Positions 1 through 6,133 of a DNA stretch of 11,375 nt are shown here, piece after piece. Position 1 is the first letter of the stretch, and every line of letters starts with the position of its first letter. Below the pieces are notes generated by a model, which was given only the letters and a program-made list of their open reading frames with translations, was not told the origin of the DNA and searched no databases. Both the position numbers and the translations under genes were made by a program. Origin of the DNA: DAORHV01 sp964513925 (GTDB taxonomy: Bacteria; Patescibacteriota; Gracilibacteria; Peribacterales; Peribacteraceae); NCBI GenBank assembly GCA_964513925.1, contig CAZENR010000028.1, positions 1-11,375 of the forward strand, given 5' to 3'.

Positions 1-99
1 CACCTCCAGCGTGTGCGGCATATTTTGCGCAACCAGCCCTTCCAGGCAGGCGCCAATGTTCCGCTGCTCGTTGAATGCCGGTATGACCACGGAGATCAT
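1..99 (-). CDS. Glycosyltransferase family 2, N-terminal fragment (cut by window edge)
   Basis: Only the first 33 codons are inside the window; the rest lies beyond position 1. The peptide opens with MISVVIPAFNEQRNIGACLE, the first beta strand and nucleotide-sugar-binding start of GT-A fold family-2 glycosyltransferases (hhSVVIPAFNE...I..CL). Such enzymes move a sugar from a nucleotide-sugar donor to lipid, polysaccharide or protein acceptors at the cytoplasmic membrane face. The ATG at 99 is chosen because the family motif normally begins within a few residues of the start. The frame stays open upstream, but the added residues look unlike protein. No clear Shine-Dalgarno is seen. The gene is divergent from the SulP gene across 145 bp. 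Donor and acceptor cannot be judged from this fragment. Confidence 0.85.
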   Translation of the reverse strand, partial: MISVVIPAFNEQRNIGACLEGLVAQNMPHTLEV

Positions 100-244
100 G
101 AAACCAGCTTGAACCCTTCCATGGCCTGCGTCCACTGGTTCCAGGGCTGCAGGTAACAGCCTGCATTGACAGCTTAGACCCAAAAGCGTAGACCATCGGC
201 GTCGCCGAAATGCGTATTTTCTTACGTCAAATTTCCCATTTTGC
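100..244. other. Divergent intergenic region between glycosyltransferase and SulP genes
   Basis: These 145 bp must hold the promoters of two divergent genes. I see no convincing paired -35/-10 boxes, only AT-richer sequence at 211-242 just before the SulP ATG and no Shine-Dalgarno for either gene. A minus-frame stretch at 96-175 is open and overlaps the glycosyltransferase ATG as ATGA, but it has no good start and is not called. Confidence 0.4.
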
Positions 245-1867
245 ATGACAGTCGCCCAGCAGATTTCTCGCAATTGGAAGTCAGGTCTTACGGTTGCACT
301 CGTATCGGTGCCGCTGTCCATTGCGTTGGCCATAGCCGGCGGTGCCACCCCGGTGATGGGCATTCTTACCGCGGTGTGGGCGGGCATTGTTGCGGCACTG
401 CTCGGCGGCAGCGAGTACAACGTAGTCGGACCCGCAGGCGCATTCTCGGGAATCTTGGCCGCATTCGCGCTCACGGTAGGAGTGCAGTACATGCCGCTGT
501 TGGCATTGGCGACCGGAGCGCTCATTTTCCTGTGCTACTTGCTGAAGTGGGAGAAGTACCTGGTGTTCATTCCGTCCAGCGTCATGCACGGCTTCACGCT
601 TGGCGTCGGCCTGACTATCGGCTTAAGCCAGTTGAACTCGGCGCTTGGTCTTTCAGGCCTGCCCGTGCATGAATCGGCATTACTGAATATTCGCGAGTCG
701 TTGCTCCATGTAGGCCAGCTGTCTCCAGCTACTGCCTTGCTGTTTGCGGCACTCCTGTTGCTGTTGTTCGTACTGGCAAAAATATGTCCCGCACTCCCCG
801 GACCCATTCCGGTAGCCCTGATTGGCATTGCGGTAGGATACGCATCGGACCATGGCATGTTGTCGTTTTCGGTGACGACACTGCTTTCCAAATACGGACC
901 GCTGCAGGCAAGCCTGGCGCAGCTTCCGCAGTTCTCCCTGCCTCCATCCTTGCCGGCATTCGCCAAAGCCGCCATGACGCTGGCGGTGGTTGGCGTGCTA
1001 GAAACGCTGCTCTCGGCCAAAATTGTGGATACCATGACCGGCACACGGTTCAACCAGCGCCGCGAGGTGTTTGGCTTGGCATGGGCCAACGTGGCGTCCG
1101 GCGTAGCCGGCGGACTGCCTGCAACCGGCGTATTGGTGCGCACAGCTCTCAACGCCAAAATGGGCGCGATCTCGCGCTGGTCTTCCGGCTTGAACGCCTT
1201 GTTCGTGCTGCTGATTGCGTTGCTGCTGTTCCCCGTGTTCCAGTATTTGCCGCTGGCCGCAGTCGCCGCCATTTTGGTGTTCGCATCCGTCCGGATGGTG
1301 GAAGTGCACCACTTCAAAAAAATGTTCGTGTTCGATCAAAGTTCCTTCTGGCTTTCCATGGTGGTTGGCGCACTCACATTTGCCGTCGATCCGATGATCG
1401 GTTTGCTGGTCGGCGCGACTGTGGCATTGCTGGAGTTTGCGCAGCATCTTTCCAAAGGGCAGAGCGAACTCACCCTGCATAAAGATAAGAAACTCGTTGC
1501 ACGCATACCCCATCACCGCATTCACGAGTACAAAGACAGTGTGGACGTTGTAGTGTATCGCTTTGCCGGAGAGCTGACGTACTTTAACGGCCCATCGCAT
1601 GAAGATGCCATCAAGAAACTTTCAGCAGATACGCTCATCTTCAGCTTGCGCAACTTGTTCTACATCGACCTAGACGGCGTAACGGTGCTGCAGGAGATTA
1701 TCAAGCACTGCAAGCAAGCCGGAAAGACGGTCATTCTTACCGGAGCAGGGGAGTACATCCTGCCGCTTTTGGAAAAAGTCTCCTGGTTCCGACAGGAAGA
1801 ACAAGACGGGCGCGTATTCTCGAGTACGACCGAGGCGCTGAAGTCGCTGGGGTTTGTATTAGCCTGA
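245..1867 (+). CDS. SulP/SLC26-family anion transporter with C-terminal STAS domain
   Basis: This 540-aa membrane protein belongs to the SulP (SLC26) family, which moves sulfate, bicarbonate, dicarboxylates or other anions across the cytoplasmic membrane. Residues about 12-400 are a long series of hydrophobic helices. Family landmarks are VGPAGAFSG (61-69), the conserved glutamate in ETLLSA (253-258), and the signature GLPATGVLVRTALNAKMGA (290-308, family G...tG...RTA.N...GA). Residues about 418-540 form a STAS domain, with strands at VDVVVYRFAGELTYFN and a helix after DLDGVTVLQE. The length is typical of bacterial SulP proteins. Asp477 occupies the position that is Ser/Thr in phosphorylatable STAS domains. 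Transporter class is secure; the substrate is not, and nothing nearby (sulfate assimilation, carboxysome, Na+ pumps) indicates it. The next gene on the same strand begins 137 bp later with its own promoter, so this is probably a single transcription unit. Confidence 0.95.
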   Translation: MTVAQQISRNWKSGLTVALVSVPLSIALAIAGGATPVMGILTAVWAGIVAALLGGSEYNVVGPAGAFSGILAAFALTVGVQYMPLLALATGALIFLCYLLKWEKYLVFIPSSVMHGFTLGVGLTIGLSQLNSALGLSGLPVHESALLNIRESLLHVGQLSPATALLFAALLLLLFVLAKICPALPGPIPVALIGIAVGYASDHGMLSFSVTTLLSKYGPLQASLAQLPQFSLPPSLPAFAKAAMTLAVVGVLETLLSAKIVDTMTGTRFNQRREVFGLAWANVASGVAGGLPATGVLVRTALNAKMGAISRWSSGLNALFVLLIALLLFPVFQYLPLAAVAAILVFASVRMVEVHHFKKMFVFDQSSFWLSMVVGALTFAVDPMIGLLVGATVALLEFAQHLSKGQSELTLHKDKKLVARIPHHRIHEYKDSVDVVVYRFAGELTYFNGPSHEDAIKKLSADTLIFSLRNLFYIDLDGVTVLQEIIKHCKQAGKTVILTGAGEYILPLLEKVSWFRQEEQDGRVFSSTTEALKSLGFVLA

Positions 1868-1962
1868 GATTACATGTCGTCAGTCGTTATCTTTGCCCTG
1901 CAGTAAGCCGTATTTCGGGTGCACGCACATTTTGCCGCTCGGTTTCGGTGCAGCCTAAATAA

Positions 1963-1991
1963 TTGCGAGTAGTATGAAATTGTTGTATAAT
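1963..1991 (+). promoter_or_regulatory. Sigma70-type promoter of the 91-aa gene
   Basis: TTGCGA (1963-1968, 4 of 6 matches to TTGACA) is followed after 17 bp by a perfect TATAAT (1986-1991). A start of transcription 6-8 nt downstream would fall near 1998, leaving only about 7 nt before the ATG at 2005. There is no Shine-Dalgarno, so the transcript would be nearly leaderless. This is the clearest -10 box in the window. Confidence 0.8.
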
Positions 1992-2004
1992 TACCTTAAC
2001 AATT

Positions 2005-2280
2005 ATGGCTAAATTCACACTCGCAGAAACACCGGATCGTACGCAGCTTGTCGTTTCTTCCGTCGATGGCGGCAGTGAGATCAGTCGTTTTCCAGTCGAG
2101 CAAGTCCTCGCCCGCTTTCAGGGAGACATGCGGCAGCTGCTTTCTGCATTCGAATATTCCGACCGCATAGGCTTGCCCTTGGCTGTGAATGGTTCAGCCG
2201 CGGACTTTGGCGAACAGATGCACCAGAACGTACTGTATGATCGCGGCCGTACATCGGACGACGATCGTTTCGACGACTAG
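2005..2280 (+). CDS. Hypothetical protein, 91 aa, acidic C terminus
   Basis: I do not recognise this protein. It is 91 residues, without a signal peptide, membrane segment or cysteine. Residues 1-50 alternate in a way suggesting two or three beta strands (KFTLAE, TQLVVSSV, EISRFPV) followed by a helix (EQVLARFQGDMRQLLSAFEYS). The tail is very acidic (TSDDDRFDD). It is accepted as real because a near-consensus promoter ends 13 bp before its ATG, codon use resembles its neighbours, and its stop abuts the next gene exactly: TAG at 2278-2280 shares the CTAG palindrome with the TAG of the convergent gene. It is probably a soluble cytoplasmic protein. No function can be assigned. Confidence 0.75.
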   Translation: MAKFTLAETPDRTQLVVSSVDGGSEISRFPVEQVLARFQGDMRQLLSAFEYSDRIGLPLAVNGSAADFGEQMHQNVLYDRGRTSDDDRFDD

Positions 2281-3014
2281 TGAGTTACGCGAACCGTCCC
2301 TTTTGTCCAGGGATGCAGTCTGTCGTGGTACTTGAATGTGCCGATGCGGTCGAACGAGTACGACGCTTCTTGGTCCGGACCGAGTGCCGGACTGATGAAG
2401 TCGAAGTCGTCGCCTTCAATGACGTAGAGACCGTCTTCGTCGGCGTTCACCCAGGTGACCATGGTACCTTGCTGCACTGTTAGACTTGCCGGGTAGATCT
2501 TGTCTTTAAACAGCGGAACAATCGTGGCTGGAGGGTAGTACTTTGGAGTTGGAGCTGCTGTGTAGCGCGTTCGCGATGTTGTACTGCGTGCCGGAGGAGT
2601 GGTGTAGTTCTTGTAGTACGAAGGCAGGGCATCACGAGAGTCGGTGGTGCGCTGATACACATCGGTGTCGTAGTGGTACGAGCGGTAGTAGTTGTCGTAG
2701 TAATACTCGTCGTAACTTTGGTAGTCGCTTGCCGGAAACCGGTAGCGAACGGTTGGGTAGCGGTACTGGGGGTAGTACTGTTGTTGGTAGTAATTGTTGG
2801 GATAGTACGGCTGTGCGTACATTCCCGTACCTTGCGTGGTGTAAGCCGGCTGCACGTAAACTGGGTACTGCGGGTAATAGGTGCCCGAGTAGTACGGATC
2901 GTAGTAGTTGCCATAGCTATACGTGTTGTACGCGCTTTCGGCACGAGCAAGTGCTGGCAGCAATGCGAATGCAATGGCAAACGACGAGACGATGAGAGTG
3001 CGCTTGAGTTTCAT
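2277..3014 (-). CDS. Secreted tyrosine-rich protein with degenerate C-terminal cupredoxin domain
   Basis: This 245-aa protein has a Sec signal peptide (residues 1-25, hydrophobic core after KLKR, cleavage expected at ALARA|ES). Residues 26-162 are low-complexity and rich in Tyr, Pro, Gln and Ser, with about 38 tyrosines (some 28%), often as YY or YYY pairs. Residues 165-245 match the cupredoxin fold: V..G..VTWVNADED (180-194), then ISPALGP (207-213), then G.FKYHDRLHPWTKGTVRV (225-243). In copper-binding relatives the four ligands are His, Cys, His and Met. Here the positions read Tyr197, Asp231, His234 and Thr237, so a type-1 copper site cannot form. It is likely exported to the cell surface or periphery, perhaps in a structural or adhesive role (inference). 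It has its own -10 box 9 nt upstream and converges with the 91-aa gene, overlapping by 4 bp. Confidence 0.85.
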   Translation of the reverse strand: MKLKRTLIVSSFAIAFALLPALARAESAYNTYSYGNYYDPYYSGTYYPQYPVYVQPAYTTQGTGMYAQPYYPNNYYQQQYYPQYRYPTVRYRFPASDYQSYDEYYYDNYYRSYHYDTDVYQRTTDSRDALPSYYKNYTTPPARSTTSRTRYTAAPTPKYYPPATIVPLFKDKIYPASLTVQQGTMVTWVNADEDGLYVIEGDDFDFISPALGPDQEASYSFDRIGTFKYHDRLHPWTKGTVRVTH

Positions 3015-3023
3015 AGGAGCGTG

Positions 3024-3051
3024 ATTGTACGTCTGGAGATCATGCCTGCAA
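3024..3051 (-). promoter_or_regulatory. Candidate promoter of the cupredoxin-like gene
   Basis: Read on the minus strand, TTGCAG (3051-3046) is followed after 16 bp by TACAAT (3029-3024). The -10 ends 9 nt before the ATG at 3014, so the leader would be only 2-4 nt. The -35 match is weak (3 of 6); the -10 match is good (5 of 6). Confidence 0.5.
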
Positions 3052-3088
3052 GCTACTACGACACAGAGGGCCGATGGTGTCCATAGGG

Positions 3089-5191
3089 CTACTCCCAGTC
3101 GATGGGGTCTACATCGATACTCACTCCGCGCAGATCCAGCACGCCAAGTGTTGCACGCGGGTTAGATCCTTTCAGAAATACGCACCACTTTGCACCCCGC
3201 TTTCCCGGCAGTGGAGCTGCCGCCCACGCCGTGCACGATTGGGGGTCGTGCGTATTGGCTTGCTTGGCCAACATATGCGCTCGTGTCTCACCGCCTTCTC
3301 GCACAATAAGGCGGATCATTTGTGTTATTGGCGGATACCCGGCCTCGGCGCGCAGTTTGAGCTCGCTATCTACGTATTCGGCAATGGAGCGCGTGGCCGA
3401 GAGCGCGATTTCCGGTGTTTCTGGCCGAAAGGTTTGCAATAGAACCTCTGCCTGCGGCGATGCCGGCACGCGCCGGACAAGGCTGCCGATATGCTGCACT
3501 ACCCGTTCTCCGGCGCGGAAGTGGGGGAGTGATAATCCGATATCGGCAACCAGCACTGCACCCAGTGTCACGTTCGGTAAATCTGCAGCCTTCACAACCG
3601 GTTGTGTACCTACCAAGATGTCTATATCGCCACGTTCGGCGCGAGTAAGGATGCTGCCTATACTCTCTTCTTCCAGCGTGTCGCGATCCACCCGCGCCAC
3701 CCGCGCGTCGGGAAACAATTTCTTGAGTGCTTGCTCCACTCGTTGCGTGCCGGCGCCGATGGCGTGCAAGCGCGGCGACTGACAGTGCGGACATGACTCG
3801 GGTACGGGCAGTACTTCTTCGGCGTGCTGGTCTACCAAATGCGGTTTGCCGCCGATGATGTGCACCGGAAGCGGCAAGGTGGTGTGTTTGGATGTCAGTG
3901 GTTTGCGACAATCTAGGCACAGCAGCCCCGTGGCGCTGCCGCGACGGTTGATGAGCAACACTGCCTGTTCTTTGCGTTGCAAACGGCGTTCTACTGCTGC
4001 AATGAGCGGAGCGGACAATGGGTAATGCTTGCCGCTGACTTCCTGTGCTAAATCAACGACGCGAATGGCGGGCGAACTAGTCTGTTCTCCGGCGTGTACC
4101 AGCGAGAAACGTGGTTTGGTTCCCACCGCATGCCGCCAGCTTTCCAGCGACGGTGTTGCCGAGCACAGGACGAGCTTGGCATCCGATGTTTTGCATAGCA
4201 CTTCGGCCGCGAGCCTTGCGTGGTAGCGCGGTGCCTGTTCGTTTTTGTAGGTCCATTCATGTTCATCATCTACGATGACCAGTCCCAACGATGCCATGGG
4301 AGAAAATAGGGCGGTGCGCGTTCCCACTACTACGGGCGCTCCGTTTTGCATGCTGCGCCACAGGCGCCTTTGTACTGATTCGGACTGTGTGCCGTGCACT
4401 AGCAACGTTTCGGTGCCAAGCCGCTGGCGTAGGCGTGCAGCCAAACGCTGTGCCGAAGCGACGTCGGCGGCAAGTACGATTGCCGTGCGCCCTGCCCGTA
4501 TCTGGCGCGCGATCAGTGTTGCATACAGCGTGGTACGGTCTATGCCTCCGGTGTCGATGAGTAGCGTTGGTCGCTCATCGGCCTCGCAGGATGCAGCTGC
4601 CGCCAGAGTGGCTTCGTCGGCACTGGGCTCTTGCGGTTGACTGAAATCGGCTGGCTGCTCGCTTTCCGTACGTTCGCCTTTGGTAAGCAGGCCCCGCTGC
4701 ACCAAGCCCCGCAGCACTGCGCCGGTTGCACCGGTTTCTTGCTCCAGCTCATATGCGCTTATCGCATCTCGACCCTGCAAGTACTCCAGTACCAGCTGTT
4801 GCCGCTTCCCCAGTCTGGCGCCGCCCTCGCGTGTGGCATGCAGAGCGTAGGTCACAGTCGTTGCAGGTGTGAGTAGCGACCACGGCGGAGCGGGCAACAA
4901 TGCTTGTAGTACGTGACGCAGGGTGCAGCAGTAGTAACCGGCCATCCAGCGTGCGGTTTTCACCAGTGCGGGAGAGAGCAGTGGCTTTGCATGAACTACG
5001 GCCGAAATGTCCTTGAGCGGATACGCATTCGCGGCATGCTCAGGTCGCACGTCCATGACGATTCCTTCCACGAGTGCGTTACGCAGCGGTACGCGCACCA
5101 ACATTCCGGGCAACACGTCGGTACCGCAGCGGTAGCTGAGGCCGTTGCCAATTCCTTGCGAGCGCGACGAAAGCACTACGGTTGCTTCCAT
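3089..5191 (-). CDS. priA: Primosomal protein N' (PriA) homologue with degenerate helicase motifs
   Basis: PriA reloads the replicative helicase at stalled or repaired forks. At 700 aa this is close to the usual length (E. coli 732). Evidence for PriA: an N-terminal 3'BD-like region (about 1-105), the DExH segment VDDEHEWTYKNEQAPRYHAR (307-326), CSATPSLES (343-351), INRRGSA (414-420), GAGTQRVEQALKKLFPDARV (479-498) and GTQPVVKAADLPNVTL (528-543). Several parts are broken. Walker A, usually GVTGSGKT, reads DTGGIDRT (213-220), with Arg in place of the catalytic Lys. The Walker B DEEH is DDEH (308-311). The arginine-finger motif VI (GRAGR) is replaced around 569-578. Of the eight zinc cysteines only C425, C428, C467 and C470 remain, which is one complete site. 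The protein probably acts as a DNA-binding and loading scaffold rather than an ATP-driven helicase, as proposed for actinobacterial PriA. The ATG at 5191 has a -10-like box 7 nt upstream. Confidence 0.9.
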   Translation of the reverse strand: MEATVVLSSRSQGIGNGLSYRCGTDVLPGMLVRVPLRNALVEGIVMDVRPEHAANAYPLKDISAVVHAKPLLSPALVKTARWMAGYYCCTLRHVLQALLPAPPWSLLTPATTVTYALHATREGGARLGKRQQLVLEYLQGRDAISAYELEQETGATGAVLRGLVQRGLLTKGERTESEQPADFSQPQEPSADEATLAAAASCEADERPTLLIDTGGIDRTTLYATLIARQIRAGRTAIVLAADVASAQRLAARLRQRLGTETLLVHGTQSESVQRRLWRSMQNGAPVVVGTRTALFSPMASLGLVIVDDEHEWTYKNEQAPRYHARLAAEVLCKTSDAKLVLCSATPSLESWRHAVGTKPRFSLVHAGEQTSSPAIRVVDLAQEVSGKHYPLSAPLIAAVERRLQRKEQAVLLINRRGSATGLLCLDCRKPLTSKHTTLPLPVHIIGGKPHLVDQHAEEVLPVPESCPHCQSPRLHAIGAGTQRVEQALKKLFPDARVARVDRDTLEEESIGSILTRAERGDIDILVGTQPVVKAADLPNVTLGAVLVADIGLSLPHFRAGERVVQHIGSLVRRVPASPQAEVLLQTFRPETPEIALSATRSIAEYVDSELKLRAEAGYPPITQMIRLIVREGGETRAHMLAKQANTHDPQSCTAWAAAPLPGKRGAKWCVFLKGSNPRATLGVLDLRGVSIDVDPIDWE

Positions 5192-5198
5192 GCGTTAC

Positions 5199-5204
5199 AG
5201 TGTA
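5199..5204 (-). promoter_or_regulatory. -10-like box of priA
   Basis: On the minus strand TACACT (5204-5199) ends 7 nt before the priA ATG, placing the expected transcription start at or within 1-2 nt of the start codon. I see no good -35. The 29-bp gap to the upstream gene leaves little room for other signals. Confidence 0.4.
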
Positions 5205-5220
5205 GCGTACGTCGGAACAA

Positions 5221-5598
5221 CTACTGCGAAAGCAGCAACGCCGCCGATACCGTCAAATCCCAGACGGCTACCACCGCAAAGAGTATCAGCAGGCGCAACT
5301 TGCGCGTACGCCGGAAGATCTTCGTGAATGCCAGGAAATACCCAGGCACAATGCCCAGCGGCCACAATACGCTTAAGATAAGCGAAAGCAGCCAATACAC
5401 ATCTGCAGTCATGTGGGCCCAGATGGTTGGGGTAACGAGCGGATGCAGCACCAGCATTGTCATTCCCAGTAGTGCGGCGCCTGGCAAGCCAAGCAGTGGC
5501 ACTACACCAAAGCATGCGGCGGCGAACACGCCCATGAGCACAAACAACCAGGTAAGGTTCTTTGGGTCGGCCGGCGCGTCGCGCAGGAGGCGGATCAT
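5221..5598 (-). CDS. Hypothetical integral membrane protein, four predicted helices
   Basis: I do not recognise this 125-aa protein. After a short charged N terminus (MIRLLRDAPADPKN) there are hydrophobic stretches at about 16-35, 37-56, 66-92 and 102-123, with a basic cytoplasmic-type loop FRRTRKLR (95-102) before the last helix. The aromatic and proline residues in the loops (HPLVTPTIW, VLWPLGIVPGYF) suggest a small multi-pass membrane protein. An upstream GTG at 5616 would add six residues. I prefer the ATG at 5598 because TAAGAT (5611-5606) lies 7 nt before it, as for its neighbours. It sits between the DUF1761 gene (56-bp gap) and priA (22-bp or longer gap), all on the minus strand. No signature gives a function. 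Confidence 0.75.
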   Translation of the reverse strand: MIRLLRDAPADPKNLTWLFVLMGVFAAACFGVVPLLGLPGAALLGMTMLVLHPLVTPTIWAHMTADVYWLLSLILSVLWPLGIVPGYFLAFTKIFRRTRKLRLLILFAVVAVWDLTVSAALLLSQ

Positions 5599-5605
5599 TT
5601 GAACG

Positions 5606-5611
5606 ATCTTA
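5606..5611 (-). promoter_or_regulatory. -10-like box of the 125-aa membrane protein gene
   Basis: On the minus strand TAAGAT ends 7 nt before the preferred ATG at 5598. It matches TATAAT at 4 of 6 positions and no -35 is evident. It helps choose ATG 5598 over GTG 5616, which would lie upstream of the predicted transcription start. Confidence 0.35.
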
Positions 5612-5654
5612 CGCACATTCCATCAATGAATGCCAGCGATTTCGATGGAAAGTG

Positions 5655-6083
5655 TCAGCGTAGCAACACTTGCAGACTGGCCATGGCCAACATGCCGCAG
5701 AGCGGATACCCGGTGTCGATGAGCAGCAGCCCAAACGGCTTTTGCAAGTATGCGTAACTGGTGGCAAACGTCGCGAACACCGTGCCAAGCCATAGCAACC
5801 CGGTGATGGCCAACGCTCCTGCCGGTGTTGCGAATGCTGGTGCCATCTGCAAGACCACGGCGATGACGGTGGACATGACAACGGCGCATACCAAGCTGAC
5901 GAACAGCGCTTTCATCATGCCGCGTTGCATATCTTGCTTGCTGGCATGCTTGTGCGGCAGGCCGTTCATCTTCATCCAGGGTTGCACAAACAACATGGGT
6001 GAATACCAGGCGAAACCAATGACCATGTAGGCGACAACGCCGGCGGCGATTGCAACCCACGGCAAGGAAGAAAGCAGTGGCAT
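5655..6083 (-). CDS. DUF1761 family membrane protein
   Basis: This 142-aa protein matches what I know of the DUF1761 family: four transmembrane helices (about 8-27, 58-80, 88-110, 118-140) and the family's early GFAWYSPMLFVQPWMK (23-38, family G..WYsp.lFg..W). The loop 40-57 is rich in His, Lys and Met. The family's biochemical role is unknown; members occur widely in bacteria as stand-alone small membrane proteins. The gene starts 50 bp after the helicase gene on the same strand. It is unusual here in having its nearest -10-like box 25 nt upstream, with a palindrome between, so it may have a true leader and its own control. Confidence 0.8.
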   Translation of the reverse strand: MPLLSSLPWVAIAAGVVAYMVIGFAWYSPMLFVQPWMKMNGLPHKHASKQDMQRGMMKALFVSLVCAVVMSTVIAVVLQMAPAFATPAGALAITGLLWLGTVFATFATSYAYLQKPFGLLLIDTGYPLCGMLAMASLQVLLR

Positions 6084-6094
6084 GTGAAAGGGGA

Positions 6095-6108
6095 GGGGAA
6101 TGTTCCCC
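6095..6108. promoter_or_regulatory. GGGGAA-TG-TTCCCC palindrome upstream of the DUF1761 gene
   Basis: A perfect 6-bp inverted repeat with a 2-bp centre lies directly downstream of the minus-strand box TACACT (6114-6109). The expected transcription start (around 6102) is in its middle, 11-24 nt before the ATG at 6083. That placement fits a repressor operator or a short 5' hairpin. A terminator for the helicase gene is less likely because no T-run follows. Confidence 0.4.
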
Positions 6109-6114
6109 AGTGTA
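6109..6114 (-). promoter_or_regulatory. -10-like box of the DUF1761 gene
   Basis: Minus-strand TACACT (4 of 6 to TATAAT) ends 25 nt before the DUF1761 ATG and directly adjoins the palindrome at 6095-6108. It lies inside the 50-bp gap after the helicase stop. The -35 region is poor (TTAGCC at 6137-6132, 17-bp spacer, 3 of 6). Confidence 0.35.
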
Positions 6115-6133
6115 CCACTCTTTCTGCCAACGG

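Noticed and set aside
96..175. A minus-strand frame overlapping the glycosyltransferase start as ATGA
   Set aside because: It is short and bounded by stops, with only an internal ATG giving 8 residues. There is nothing to support a gene.
535..1317. A 260-aa open frame on minus inside the SulP gene
   Set aside because: The plus strand encodes an unambiguous transporter. The antisense translation has a composition typical of shadow frames.
3060..3081. GACAC-N12-GTGTC inverted repeat between priA and the cupredoxin-like gene
   Set aside because: Arms are only 5 bp with a 12-bp loop and no T-run. Chance is a sufficient explanation.
2673..3086. A 137-aa valine-rich open frame on plus in the tyrosine-rich region
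   Set aside because: The Val runs are the reverse reading of repeated TAC tyrosine codons of the secreted protein, so this is a shadow.
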